A stretch of DNA of 64,000 nucleotides, from the NCBI GenBank assembly GCA_963755335.1, contig CAVWJW010000008.1:1550001-1614000 (forward strand), in the 5' to 3' direction. The DNA comes from UBA10649 sp963755335. GTDB lineage: Bacteria; Actinomycetota; Actinomycetes; S36-B12. The notes beneath the pieces were generated by a model, which had not been told where the DNA came from, did not search any database, and saw only the letters and a program-made list of their open reading frames with translations. A program made the position numbers and the translations under genes. Positions 17,143-27,088 of the stretch are shown here, in pieces; the stretch's first letter is position 1; every line of letters starts with the position of its first letter.

Positions 17143-19410
17143 GTACGCGTCGTAGACGCCTTCGACGTTCCGCACCGCCCGCAGCACCGAGCCGAGGTGC
17201 TTGGGGTCGGCCATCTCGAAGGTGAAGCGCGACAGCGCGATGCGCTCGCGGGTCGTGGTGACCGAGGCGCTGAGGATGTTGACGTGGGTGTCGGACAGGG
17301 CGCGGGTCACGTCCGAGAGGAGGCGCGCGCGATCGAGGGCCTCCACCTGGATGTTGACGAGGAAGACGCTGCTCGACGTGGGCGCCCACTCCACCTCGAC
17401 CATGCGATCAGGCTCTGCCTGCAGGCCGGGAACGTTCACGCAGTCGGTGCGGTGGACGGACACCCCAGCACCGCGGGTGACGAAGCCGGTGATCTCGTCG
17501 CCGGGGACGGGCGTGCAGCAGCGGGCCAGCTTCACCCAGACGTCGTCGACGCCCTTGACGATGACGCCCACATCGCCGGACGTCCGCTGGCGCTGCACGT
17601 GGGTGGGGCTGATCACCTCGGCGGCGTCATCGGCGGCACCGTCCACGCCGCCGGCCGAATCGACCAGGCGCTGGACGATCGAGGCGGCCGAGATCCGGCC
17701 CTCGCCGACCGATGCGTACAGGGCGGAGATGTCGGCCTGATGGAGATCGGCGGCGATGGTGGTGAGCGCCTGGTTCGTCATCATGCGCTGCAGCGGCAGG
17801 CCCTGCTTGCGCATCGCGCGGACGATGGACTCCTTGCCTGTCTCGATCGCCTCGTCACGGCGTTCGCGCGAGAACCACGCCTTGATCTTCGTCCGCGCGC
17901 GCGGTGACTGCACGAAGGTGAGCCAGTCACGGCTCGGGCCGGCCCCGTCGGCCTTCGACGTGAAGATCTCGACGACGTCGCCGTTCTCCAGCGACGACTC
18001 CAGGGGCACGAGCTTGCCGTTGACGCGAGCGCCCACGCATCGGTGCCCGACCTCGGTGTGCACCGAGTACGCGAAGTCGATGGGCGTGGAGTTGGACGGC
18101 AGCGCGACGACGTCGCCCTTGGGCGTGAACACGAACACCTCGGACGACCCGAGGTCGTAGCGCAGCGAGTCCAGGAACTCGTCGGGATCCTCGGTCTCGC
18201 GCTGCCACTCCAGGAGCTGGCGCAGCCAGCCGAAGTCGTCGGGACCCTGCTTGCCGCCGACGTCGTTCTGCTTGTAGCGCCAGTGCGCGGCGACGCCGAA
18301 CTCGGCGGCCCGGTGCATGTCGTGGGTGCGGATCTGCAGTTCGACCGGCTTGCCCTCAGGGCCGATCACGGTCGTGTGGAGCGACTGGTACATGTTGAAC
18401 TTCGGCATGGCGATGAAGTCCTTGAAGCGCCCCGGCACCGGGCTCCACTTGGCGTGCACGACTCCGAGCACCGCGTAGCAGTCGCGGATGTCGTCGACGA
18501 GGATGCGGATGCCCACCAGGTCGTAGATGTCGGCGAAGTCGCGGCCGCGCACGATCATCTTCTGGTACACCGAGTAGTAGTGCTTGGGTCGGCCGGTCAC
18601 GACCGCCTTGACCTTGCTCTTCTTCAGGTCCGACTCGATCTCGTCGATCACCGTCGTCAGGTACTGGTCGCGGGACGGCGCCCGCTGGCCCACCAGCCGC
18701 ACGATCTCCTCGTACATCTTCGGGTAGAGCGTGGCAAAGGACAGGTCCTCGAGCTCCCACTTCACGGCGTTCATGCCGAGGCGGTGCGCGAGCGGCGCGT
18801 AGATCTCGAGCGTCTCGCGCGCCTTCTGCTGCTGCTTCTCCTCGGGCATCCAGCGAAGCGTCCGCATGTTGTGGAGGCGGTCGGCCAGCTTGATGACCAG
18901 CACGCGGATGTCGCGCGCCATCGCGACGACCATCTTGCGGACCGTCTCGGCCGCCGATGCCTCGCCGTACTTGACCCGGTCGAGCTTGGTGACGCCGTCG
19001 ACGAGCTGGGCGATCTCGTCGCCGAAGTCCTCACGGAGCGCGTCGAGTGCATAGCCGGCGTCCTCGACCGTGTCGTGCAGGAGGGCGGCCGCCAGGGTGG
19101 GCGCGGTCATGCCGAGGTCCGCCAGGATGGTCGCCACCGCGAGCGGATGCGTGATGTAGGCCTCGCCGGAGCGCCGCTTCTGGTCGCGGTGCAGGTACGC
19201 GGCCATCTCGTAGGCCCGCTCGACCAGTCGGGTGTCGGCCTTCGGGTGGTACTTGCGCAGCGTGCGAAGCAGCGGCTCGAGCTCGGGGAAGCTGGTGCGC
19301 GAACCGGCCAGACGGGCGAAACGTGACCGGATTCCCCCGGAGTCCTGCACCACGACAGACGGAGCCGCAGCAACCGGCTCCGTAGGCAGCACGTTCTCCT
19401 TGGCCAACAC
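17134..19410 (-). CDS. relA: Bifunctional (p)ppGpp synthetase/hydrolase RelA/SpoT (Rel)
   Basis: Makes and degrades (p)ppGpp in the stringent response. The 758 residues are full length: HD hydrolase domain with LLHDTVEDAGY (His-Asp pair present, so hydrolysis is predicted), synthetase domain with GRPKHYYSVYQKM and VELQIRT, TGS domain from EVFVFTPKGDVVALP, the conserved Cys region CCTPVPGDEITGFV and a C-terminal ACT domain. The GTG at 19410 has GAGGGG just upstream. It lies 49 bases after apt, downstream of secD-secF, a conserved actinobacterial order. Confidence 0.97.
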   Translation of the reverse strand: MLAKENVLPTEPVAAAPSVVVQDSGGIRSRFARLAGSRTSFPELEPLLRTLRKYHPKADTRLVERAYEMAAYLHRDQKRRSGEAYITHPLAVATILADLGMTAPTLAAALLHDTVEDAGYALDALREDFGDEIAQLVDGVTKLDRVKYGEASAAETVRKMVVAMARDIRVLVIKLADRLHNMRTLRWMPEEKQQQKARETLEIYAPLAHRLGMNAVKWELEDLSFATLYPKMYEEIVRLVGQRAPSRDQYLTTVIDEIESDLKKSKVKAVVTGRPKHYYSVYQKMIVRGRDFADIYDLVGIRILVDDIRDCYAVLGVVHAKWSPVPGRFKDFIAMPKFNMYQSLHTTVIGPEGKPVELQIRTHDMHRAAEFGVAAHWRYKQNDVGGKQGPDDFGWLRQLLEWQRETEDPDEFLDSLRYDLGSSEVFVFTPKGDVVALPSNSTPIDFAYSVHTEVGHRCVGARVNGKLVPLESSLENGDVVEIFTSKADGAGPSRDWLTFVQSPRARTKIKAWFSRERRDEAIETGKESIVRAMRKQGLPLQRMMTNQALTTIAADLHQADISALYASVGEGRISAASIVQRLVDSAGGVDGAADDAAEVISPTHVQRQRTSGDVGVIVKGVDDVWVKLARCCTPVPGDEITGFVTRGAGVSVHRTDCVNVPGLQAEPDRMVEVEWAPTSSSVFLVNIQVEALDRARLLSDVTRALSDTHVNILSASVTTTRERIALSRFTFEMADPKHLGSVLRAVRNVEGVYDAYRV

Positions 19411-19459
19411 CCCTCCGTCGCGTTTGCCTCAGTGTAAGGGGCGCCTCACGACGCGCCGA

Positions 19460-19999
19460 TCAGGCGCTGAGCAGTGCGGTGACCTCGACGCCGCGCTCGC
19501 GGATGCGGTCGGCGCCGCCGAGGGCGACGAGGTCGAGGATCGCTATGAAGCCCACGACCTCGGCGCCCGTCATCCGCACCAGGTCGATGGCGGCGCAGGC
19601 CGTGCCGCCGGTCGCGATGACGTCGTCGACGATGATCGCGCGACGACCCGGCCCGAGGGCGTCCTGATGCAGCTCGAGCGAGGTGCTGCCGTACTCCAGG
19701 TCGTACTCCTGCACGTGCACGTCGCCGGGCAGCTTCCCGGGCTTGCGCAGCGGGACGAATCCCGCCCCGAGGTGGTACGCGAGGGCGGCCGCCTGGGGGA
19801 AGCCCCGGGCCTCGATGCCGACGACCTCGTCAACGGTTCCGCGCCCGACCGCGTGGGCCATGAGGTCCACCGTGGTCGCGAAGGCGTGCGGATCCGCCAG
19901 CATCGGCGTGAGATCGCGGAACAGCACGCCCGGCTCAGGCCAGTCCGGAACCTCGCGGACCCGAGACCACAAGAGCTCCTCGGGCGTCCGGTCGGCCAT
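19460..19999 (-). CDS. apt: Adenine phosphoribosyltransferase
   Basis: Salvages adenine to AMP with PRPP. The 179-residue protein has the PRPP-binding motif AIIVDDVIATGGTA, the family block GIEARGF, the KPGKLP loop and an N-terminal PDWPEPGVLFRDLTP adenine-site region. It starts 8 bases after secF and precedes relA. The pairing of purine salvage with relA is common in Gram-positive bacteria. Confidence 0.96.
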   Translation of the reverse strand: MADRTPEELLWSRVREVPDWPEPGVLFRDLTPMLADPHAFATTVDLMAHAVGRGTVDEVVGIEARGFPQAAALAYHLGAGFVPLRKPGKLPGDVHVQEYDLEYGSTSLELHQDALGPGRRAIIVDDVIATGGTACAAIDLVRMTGAEVVGFIAILDLVALGGADRIRERGVEVTALLSA

Positions 20000-20007
20000 G
20001 TGCCGCG

Positions 20008-21123
20008 CTACTTCCGCTTGGAGCGCGGCTGCTTCTTGGGCTGGGCCCGCGTCGCGGAGTCGAGTTGGGTCGTTGCCGTCTTGGACGTTGCCGTCTTCGT
20101 GGTGGTCGCACCGGCGGCCACCGCACCCTCGACGATCTCGTCGCTGGCAGCGCCCTTCGCCTGCTTGCGGCGGGCCAGTACGCGCGACTCCAGCGACTTC
20201 ATCTCGGGCTGGCGCTCCTTCAACTGCACGAGGAACGGCGTCGCGATGAAGATCGACGAGTACGCACCGGCGAACATGCCGACAGCGAGTGCGACGGCGA
20301 GGTCGAGCAGCGTGCCCGCGCCCAGCAGGCCGGCGCCGACGATGATGATCGCGAGTACCGGCAGCAGCGCCACGATCGAGGTGTTGATCGATCGCACCAG
20401 GGTCTGGTTCACAGCGAGGTTGGCTGCATCGCCGTACGTCATGACGGACTGCCCGGCTATCCCCTTGGTGTTCTCGCGCACCTTGTCGAACACGACCACG
20501 GTGTCGTACAGCGAGTAGCCGAGGATCGTCAACAAGCCGATCACGGTCGCTGGAGTGACCTGCAGTCCCGTCAGCGCATAGATGCCGACCGTGATGACGA
20601 GGTCATGGGCGAGTGCGACGAGGGCCGCCACCGCCATTCGCCACTCGAAGTAGATCGACAGGAAGATGCTCACGAGGATGAGGAAGGCCACCAGTCCCTG
20701 CAGGGCCTTCTTCGAGATCTCCGAGCCCCAGGTCGGGCCGACCACTTGGATCTTGATCTCGCCCTTGTCGACGCCGCAGGCGGTTGCCAGCTGGCCGGCG
20801 ATGACCGAGCTCTCGGCCGGCGTGACCGGTTCGGTCTGGACGTTGATGGTTCCGCTGGCCGTCTCGGTGACGATCGCCTGCGCGCCAGTGGCCTTCTCGG
20901 CCACGACGCGGGCCTGCTCCACGGAGCATGTCGCGTTCGGGACGCCGAACTCGGCGCCTCCGCGGAACTCGATGCCCAGGTTGAGACCGCGCAGCAGCAG
21001 GGCGGCGATGGCCACCAGCAGGATGATGCCCGAGATGATGTACCAGAGCTTGCGCCGGCCGACGAAGTCGATGGAGACCTCGCCCGCGTAGAGGCGATGG
21101 CCGATGTTCCCGAGCCCGCTCAT
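20008..21123 (-). CDS. secF: Protein translocase subunit SecF
   Basis: The SecF half of the proton-driven SecDF motor that assists preprotein export. The 371 residues include a first membrane helix at about 26-47, the GIEFRGG block, a periplasmic domain with two Cys, and five further helices with SIFLSIYFEWRMA, GYSLYDTVVVFDKVREN and the NQTLVRSINTS region. The C-terminal tail is Lys/Ala/Thr rich. The ATG overlaps the secD stop as ATGA. Confidence 0.96.
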   Translation of the reverse strand: MSGLGNIGHRLYAGEVSIDFVGRRKLWYIISGIILLVAIAALLLRGLNLGIEFRGGAEFGVPNATCSVEQARVVAEKATGAQAIVTETASGTINVQTEPVTPAESSVIAGQLATACGVDKGEIKIQVVGPTWGSEISKKALQGLVAFLILVSIFLSIYFEWRMAVAALVALAHDLVITVGIYALTGLQVTPATVIGLLTILGYSLYDTVVVFDKVRENTKGIAGQSVMTYGDAANLAVNQTLVRSINTSIVALLPVLAIIIVGAGLLGAGTLLDLAVALAVGMFAGAYSSIFIATPFLVQLKERQPEMKSLESRVLARRKQAKGAASDEIVEGAVAAGATTTKTATSKTATTQLDSATRAQPKKQPRSKRK

Positions 21124-22888
21124 GACGAGACCTCCTGGCTAGCGCCGCGTCGTTTCGACTTGGTCTGAACGTCGCCCGCGAGACTGTGCCCGCCGATGCG
21201 GTCGGAATCGAGGCCGGTCAGCTTCGAGCCCCGCTGCATGAACCCGGTCCGACCCAGCAGGACCACCACGGGATGCGAGAACCAGAAGGCCACGAGGACG
21301 TCGATGACGGTCGTGAGGCCCAGCATGAACGCGAAGCCTCGGACACTGCCTACCGACAGGACGTAGAGGACGACCGCGGCGAGGAACGACACGAAGTCCG
21401 CGGCCAGCAGCGTGCGCCTGGCCCGGACCCAGCCGGTGTCGCAGGCCACTCGCAGCGAGCGGCCCTCCCGGATCTCGTCTCGGATGCGTTCGAAGTAGAC
21501 GATGAACGAGTCAGCCGTGATGCCGATCGCGACGATGGCGCCGGCGACGCCCGCAAGCGTGAGCGTCAGGCCGATCGTCTTGCTCAGCACGATGAGCGAC
21601 AGGTACGTGATCAGTCCCGCGATGACCAGCGACAGGACGGCGACGACACCCAGTGCCCGGTAGTAGAACAGCAGGTAGAGCATGACCAGGCCGAGGCCGA
21701 TGAGGCCCGCCAGGATGCCCGCGCGGAGCTGGTCGTTGCCGACCGTGGGCGACACCGTCGTGATGTCGACCGGCTCGAGGGTGACGGGGAGGGCGCCGTA
21801 CTTCAGCACGTTCGCGAGGTCCTTGGCCTCCTCCGCGGTGAAGTTGCCCTCGATCTGCGCCTGGCCGCCGAGGATCGGCTCGTTGAACCGCGGCGACGAC
21901 ACGACCACGCCGTCGAGGACGATCGCGAAGGCGTTGCAGGGGTTGGCCCCGGCCGTGCCGCACTCCGGAAGCTGAGTCAGCTGGGTCGACGCATCGGCGA
22001 GGGCCTTGCCGCCCTCGCTGTCGAACGTCAGCGACACGACCCAGCCCACGCCGTTCTGCGGCAGCTGCGCGGTTGCGCCGGTGACGTTGGTGCCCTTGAT
22101 GAAGGCCGGCTGGAGGTTGTACTTGGCGGCGCCGTTGCGCTCGCAGGTGCCCAGCCAGAGGGTGGGGTCGTCCGGTCGGCCACCGGTGTAGTTCAGCGGG
22201 TCGGTGCAGTCGAGAGCGGCGACCTGCGCCTGGAACTCAGGGGTGTTCTCCTTGGCCTGCACCAGCGGAGCGGCAGAAGCCGACGGGCTGGGCGATGGGG
22301 ACGCGGACGCCGACCCGGTGGTCGCCGGCGCCGGGGTGCTCACGGCGGACGGCGACGGTGATGCGCTCACGGACGGCGGCGGCGCTTGCGGACGCCGAGG
22401 CGGCGCTCGAGGCGGCGCTGCTGGCTGCGGCGCTGCGCTCCCCCGCTGGCCGCGGCCGACGCGCTCGGCGTGGCACTGGCCGCCACGGCAGCCGAGGGTC
22501 CGTAGAGGCCCCAGACGGGTCGGAAGTCGAGGAGGGCAGTTCGCTTGACGAGGTCGACGACACGGTCCTGGTCGACACCCGGCACCGAGACGACGATGAC
22601 GGCACCGTTGCCCGAGCCCTGCGTGGTGACCTCGGACTCCGAGACGCCCAGGCCGTCGACGCGCTGGCGGATGATCGCCACCGTCTGGTTGAGCTGGTCC
22701 TCGGTGATCGTGGCGCCCTCGGTGACCGGCTTCGGCTGCAGGATGACCTGCGTGCCGCCCTGGAGGTCGAGGCCGAGCTTGATCGTGTGCTCGGTACCCG
22801 GCCAGAAGGCCCAGGTGGCGAGGACCACGACGAGCGCGGTCAGGGCGAGCAGCAGCCGAGCAGGCTTGCTGGCGGGCGGTGGCGCCAC
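21120..22888 (-). CDS. secD: Protein translocase subunit SecD (frame broken in the linker)
   Basis: Partner of SecF. The N-terminal part (about 145 residues from the GTG at 22888, with GLDLQGGTQVIL) and the C-terminal part (from VQAKENTPEF, with GNFTAEEAKDLANVL, ITADSFIVYFERIRDEIREG and five helices) lie in different frames. The junction is a low-complexity stretch at 22370-22445. Either one base is missing or two extra bases are present (one in a G5 run near 22440). The second option gives an Ala/Ser linker with better codon use. GGAG precedes the start. The protein is normally essential for good growth, so an assembly error is likely. Confidence 0.93.
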
Positions 22889-22949
22889 GGTGCTCCTTCA
22901 CAACATGAACATGGAACGGCCGACGAAGTCGGCCAGGGTCAAAGCCGGG

Positions 22950-23261
22950 TCAGTCTACGTCCCCAGGTCCCTCGGACTCCTGCAGCGGTGGCGCGTCGTC
23001 CGTTACGGGGTCCACAACCCGAGCGACGGCGGCCGGGAGGATCCGCATGAAGACACCGGGCGCGATCTCGAGGCTCAGCTGCTCGTCGGTGACGACGGCC
23101 ACGGTGCCGAAGATCCCTGCGGTGGTCATGATCTCGGTGCCCGGCTCGATCTTCCTGACCATCTCGTTCTGGCGCTTCTGGCGCTGCTGGCCGGGCCGGA
23201 TGATGAGGAAGTAGAAGCCGGCACCGGCAGCGACGATCAGGAGCAGACTGACGGGATCCAC
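22950..23261 (-). CDS. yajC: Preprotein translocase subunit YajC
   Basis: A small single-pass membrane protein that accompanies SecDF. The 103 residues have one N-terminal helix at about 4-22 (LLLIVAAGAGFYFLIIRP), a basic stretch with QQRQKRQNEM, and the YajC signature KIEPGTEIMTTAGIFGTV. The C-terminus is acidic and disordered. It sits 61 bases upstream of secD and 71 bases after ruvB. Confidence 0.94.
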   Translation of the reverse strand: MDPVSLLLIVAAGAGFYFLIIRPGQQRQKRQNEMVRKIEPGTEIMTTAGIFGTVAVVTDEQLSLEIAPGVFMRILPAAVARVVDPVTDDAPPLQESEGPGDVD

Positions 23262-23332
23262 GATTCTCCCTGTTCACAGGACATTTCGGGCCCACCGAAG
23301 ACCCGATTCCGGTCGAGGCTACTGCACGTCGG

Positions 23333-24369
23333 CTACGGGATCTCGAGCGCCGTCTGGCCGGACGTGGGCCGCGGCGGCTCGAGCCCGGCGTGCCGCCAGG
23401 CCGCGGGCGTCGCGAGCCGGCCACGCGGGCGTGCGCATGAGCAGTCCCAGCCGTACGAGGAAGGGCTCGGAGACCGTCTCGATCGTCTCGGGCTCCTCGC
23501 CCGACGGCCACGGCGAGGGTGGACAGGCCGACCGGTCCCCCACCGAAGCGCAGCACCAGGGCATCGAGGACGGCCTGGTCGATCCGGTCGAGACCGAGGA
23601 TGTCGACCTCGTACAGCTCCAGAGCCGACCGGGCGCTGGCCTGGCTCACGATCCCGTCGCCGTGGACCTGCGCCCAGTCGCGGACTCGGCGCAGGAGGCG
23701 GTTCGCGATACGCGGCGTGCCCCGGCATCGACCGGCGATCTCGCTGACTCCGTCGCTGTCGACCGGCACGCTGAGCAGGCCTGCCGACCGGGCGATGATC
23801 ACCTCGAGGTCGGAGGTGTCGTAGAAGTCGAGGTGGGCGGTGAACCCGAAGCGGTCCCGCAGCGGACTCGGCAGCAGGCCGGCACGCGTCGTGGCACCCA
23901 CCAGGGTGAACGGCTCGATGTCGAGCGGGATCGCGGTCGCTCCCGGGCCCTTCCCGACGACGACGTCCACGCGGAAGTCCTCCATGGCGAGGTACAGCAT
24001 CTCCTCGGCGGCGCGCGCCATCCGATGGATCTCGTCGACGAAGAGGACCTCACCCGGCTGCAGGCTCGACAGGACGGCTGCGACGTCGCCGGCATGCTGC
24101 AGCGCCGGCCCCGAGGTCATGCGCAGGGGGGCGCCCATCTCGGTGGCGATGATGCTGGCGAGGGTCGTCTTGCCCAGGCCCGGCGGGCCGCTGAGCAGGA
24201 CGTGGTCGGCCGTGCGGCCGCGCAGGCTGGCGGCCTGAAGGACGAGGCCCAGCTGCGACTTCACGCGCTCCTGTCCGATGAACTCGGCGAGGTTCTGCGG
24301 TCGCAGGGCGCCTTCGATGAGGGCGTCGTCGGGATCCGACTCGGCGTTCAGCGCGCTGTCGCGCGTCAT
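23333..24369 (-). CDS. ruvB: Holliday junction DNA helicase RuvB (two one-base insertions)
   Basis: The hexameric motor that drives branch migration with RuvA. The first 294 residues are intact: Walker A GPPGLGKTT, Walker B LFVDEIHRM, GATTRAG and the Arg finger near PLRDRFG. The winged-helix end is split twice. Removing one base at about 23489-23493 restores VAVGEEPETIETVSEP, and removing one at about 23425 restores RTPRGRLATPAAWRHAGL. The repaired length is 344 residues, normal for the family. The ATG overlaps the ruvA stop. Confidence 0.94.
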
Positions 24370-24986
24370 GGCCGGTCCAGCAGTCGCAAGGCCGCCTTGA
24401 GCAGGGCCCCGACGTCAGGTCGACCGCCAGCCGTCGCGGCGGCGACCGAAGCCGGGTCGATCTGCTGAACAGCCTGGTCCGCCTCCCGGGCGGACCAGCC
24501 CAAGGACGTCAGGCCCGCGGCGACGTCCGCCTGCCAGCCACCGGAGCCAGTGCCGACCGTGCGCTCGCCGCGGTCACTGCCCAGCGGCGGGCCGAGACGG
24601 TCCTGGAGCTCGAGGATCAGGCGTTGGGCTCCCTTGCGACCGATGCCCGGCACTCGCATGAGGGTCGCCTCGTCGTCGCTGGCCACGGCGCGCCGCAGGT
24701 CGTCCGGGGACAGGGTTCCCAGCAGGGCCATCGCGATGCGTGGCCCGATGCCGCTGACCGTCTGGACCTGCTCGAAGACCGTTCGCTCGTCGGGGTCGGT
24801 GAAGCCGTAGAGCGTCCAGCCGTCCTCGCGGACCACCATCGTCGTCATCAGCTCGACGTGCTCGCCATGCCGCAGGCCCAGCGCGGTGACGGCCGTGCAC
24901 TGGACCACGACTCCCACGGACCCGAGGTCGACGACGACGGACTCCCCGACGGCCTGGACCACGGTGCCCCGGACGAAGGCGATCAC
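24366..24986 (-). CDS. ruvA: Holliday junction branch-migration protein RuvA
   Basis: Binds four-way junctions as a tetramer and loads RuvB. The 206 residues comprise an OB-fold domain (MIAFVRGTVVQAVGES), the HhH motifs VSGIGPRIAMALLG and VPGIGRKGAQRLILEL, and a C-terminal three-helix domain that contacts RuvB (SLGWSAREADQAV). The GTG at 24986 overlaps the ruvC stop as GTGA. The gene is part of ruvC-ruvA-ruvB. Confidence 0.96.
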   Translation of the reverse strand: MIAFVRGTVVQAVGESVVVDLGSVGVVVQCTAVTALGLRHGEHVELMTTMVVREDGWTLYGFTDPDERTVFEQVQTVSGIGPRIAMALLGTLSPDDLRRAVASDDEATLMRVPGIGRKGAQRLILELQDRLGPPLGSDRGERTVGTGSGGWQADVAAGLTSLGWSAREADQAVQQIDPASVAAATAGGRPDVGALLKAALRLLDRP

Positions 24987-25528
24987 GCGCGTCGCCCCGA
25001 GCCGGCGGCCAGCGCGGCCTGAGCCTGCTCGACAGCACCCGCAAGGCGGCGCTGCGCCTCGCCGCGCCAGATCTGGCACACGGCGATGGCCACGGCGTCG
25101 GCGGCGTCGGCAGGCTTGGGAGGACCCGGAAGCCGAAGGATCCGGGTGACCATGGACGTCACCTGCGCCTTGTCCGCCCTGCCGCTGCCGGTGACCGCGG
25201 CCTTGACCTCGGTCGGGGTGTGCAGGGCGACGGGCAGGCCGCGCTGCCCGGCAAGGAGAAGTCCCATCGCGGCCGCCTGCGCCGTCGACATCGCGCTGCG
25301 CACGTTCTGCTGGCTGAACACCCGCTCGATCGCGATCGAGTCGGGCTCGAACTCCTCCACGAGGGCGCTGAGGCCCACGAAGACCCCCTGCAACCGTCGT
25401 TCGACCGGCTCGTCCGGATGGGTGCGGATGACGCCGATGTGCACGGCCGTGAGCGACGCACCCGCCCGTCCTTCGACGACGGCGACGCCGCACCGAGTCA
25501 GGCCCGGATCGATGCCGAGGACCCGCAC
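24983..25528 (-). CDS. ruvC: Crossover junction endodeoxyribonuclease RuvC
   Basis: Resolves Holliday junctions. The 181 residues start VRVLGIDPGLTRCG with the first catalytic Asp. The second acid is in IAIERVFSQQN and the last pair in DAADAVAIAVC. Two GTG codons are possible. That at 25528 is chosen because GGGAGGGAG lies about ten bases upstream, whereas the one at 25537 would touch the ribosome-binding site. It is the first gene of ruvCAB, with an SOS box upstream. Confidence 0.95.
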   Translation of the reverse strand: MRVLGIDPGLTRCGVAVVEGRAGASLTAVHIGVIRTHPDEPVERRLQGVFVGLSALVEEFEPDSIAIERVFSQQNVRSAMSTAQAAAMGLLLAGQRGLPVALHTPTEVKAAVTGSGRADKAQVTSMVTRILRLPGPPKPADAADAVAIAVCQIWRGEAQRRLAGAVEQAQAALAAGSGRRA

Positions 25529-25565
25529 GGCGATCACTCCCTCCCGACGACGACGGCTGGCGCCG

Positions 25566-25593
25566 TCCGAACACCTGTTCGGACAGCAGGCTA
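25566..25593 (-). promoter_or_regulatory. LexA (SOS) box and -10 element for ruvCAB
   Basis: TCCGAACACCTGTTCGGA at 25566-25583 has perfect 8-base arms around CC and contains CGAAC-N4-GTTCG, the actinobacterial LexA pattern. Just upstream on the minus strand is TAGCCT (25588-25593), a fair -10 element, so the box covers the likely transcription start. The box lies 38-55 bases upstream of the ruvC start. DNA damage is predicted to induce ruvCAB. Confidence 0.8.
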
Positions 25594-25647
25594 ACGGCTG
25601 GGCGGGCGTGCGGCCGGTACCCGACCCGCGCCGGCGGCGTGTCGGGC

Positions 25648-27063
25648 TCAGGCGTAGGGGTCCGCGGGGCCCGCGGGAGACCCCGTGACGGACTCGAACC
25701 CAGCGCGCAGGTCCTCGACGAGGCAGGCGAGATCGCCGACGGCGCGGTCGTCCGCCGAGACGCCGATGAACGCCGTGCCGTCGTAGGTGACCATCGTGAT
25801 GTTGACGGCCGAGCCGATCGTCGCCACCAGCGGGAACGCCGCGACCATCTGGGCGCCGGCGAGGTACATCGGCATCGGCGGCCCCGGAACGTTGCTCGTG
25901 GTGACGTCGGTGGTCTGCGCGGCGTGCGCGAGCATGGGGACCGGCACCAGCCAGCTGACCTCGGCCAGCGGGTCGGCCATGTGCAGCGCCGGCTCGGACT
26001 TCCACCTGGCGACCAGCTCGTGGGACGCCTCCAGCCGCTCGAGGGTCGTCAGCCCGGAGATGGGGATGGGGAACCGGGCAATGGTCACCGAGTTCGACGC
26101 CTGGCCGGTGCGGTCGCCGGCGTCGCCGCGCAGGCTGATCGGCACCGCGACGCGCAGTTCCTCGACGACGACGCCGTGGCGCCGGTGGTAGCCGTCAAGC
26201 CCCGCTGCGACCGCCGCCATGAAGCCGTCGTTGACGCTGAACCCCTGGTCCTTGGCCGCATTGCGCAGGCCGGCGAACGGCAGGCCGAAGGCGGCGAACC
26301 GGTAGGTGGTGCCCCGGCCGGACATGACCGGCGACATCGGCCCGTCGGGAACGGCGGTGAACCGGCCGATCGAGCTGATGGTGTTCCAGGCGCGGCCCCA
26401 GGTGGCCTTGGTCTCGGTGATCGTGCCCTTGGCGAAGTCGAGCGCGCCACGCACCGTCGCGAAGGCCATGTCGGTGCCGAACCGCAGGTTGTCGGCCAGG
26501 TTCGCGTACGTCACGTCGCGGATGCCCACGTCCTCGCCGTCAGGAGCAGGCGGTGGGGCGGCCTCCTCCGGATTGCCTTCGGCGGAGAACTCGAAGAGGT
26601 TGAGCCCCATCATCACGGTGGCCTGGCCGTCGGCAATGGAGTGGTGGAGCTTGAGCAGGAACGCCGCCTGGCCGCCCGGCAGGCCCTCGACCAGGGCGGC
26701 TTCCCACAGGGGCCGGTTGTGGTCGAAGTCGGTCAGGCTCATGCGCCGGGCGTCGTCGAGCAGGTCGCTCCAGCCGGCTCCCTCGGCCAGCCGGTAGCGC
26801 CGTACATGCACGTCGAGGTCGAAGTCGGGGTCGACGGCAAGGCGCGGCGCGGAGAAGCCGAGCGCTCCGTAGAGCGGGCGCATCCGCAGGGCCGGGACGA
26901 AGAGGGTCAGCCTCTCGAGACGGTGGCGCAGCCGCGTCCACTCGGGGGACGACTCGAGGATGGTCAGCGCGATGACGGTCGACCGCATCGTGGGGTCGCC
27001 GGCAGCCGTGCGGAAGGTCGCGGCGTCCCAGCCGCGCATCTGCGTCCCGACGTACTCGTTCAC
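25648..27063 (-). CDS. WS/DGAT-type acyltransferase
   Basis: A wax ester synthase/acyl-CoA:diacylglycerol acyltransferase family protein of 471 residues. The active-site motif HHSIADG (HHxxxDG) is near residue 134. The C-terminal DUF1298 part contains SNVPGPPMPMYLAGA. The family makes storage lipids or acylates other alcohols; the acceptor is unknown. The GTG at 27063 precedes the family's usual start. It follows yebC by 25 bases and lies between yebC and ruvC, which are adjacent in many relatives. Confidence 0.88.
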   Translation of the reverse strand: MNEYVGTQMRGWDAATFRTAAGDPTMRSTVIALTILESSPEWTRLRHRLERLTLFVPALRMRPLYGALGFSAPRLAVDPDFDLDVHVRRYRLAEGAGWSDLLDDARRMSLTDFDHNRPLWEAALVEGLPGGQAAFLLKLHHSIADGQATVMMGLNLFEFSAEGNPEEAAPPPAPDGEDVGIRDVTYANLADNLRFGTDMAFATVRGALDFAKGTITETKATWGRAWNTISSIGRFTAVPDGPMSPVMSGRGTTYRFAAFGLPFAGLRNAAKDQGFSVNDGFMAAVAAGLDGYHRRHGVVVEELRVAVPISLRGDAGDRTGQASNSVTIARFPIPISGLTTLERLEASHELVARWKSEPALHMADPLAEVSWLVPVPMLAHAAQTTDVTTSNVPGPPMPMYLAGAQMVAAFPLVATIGSAVNITMVTYDGTAFIGVSADDRAVGDLACLVEDLRAGFESVTGSPAGPADPYA

Positions 27064-27088
27064 CGTGCCCCCAGCCCCAGACGAGTGA

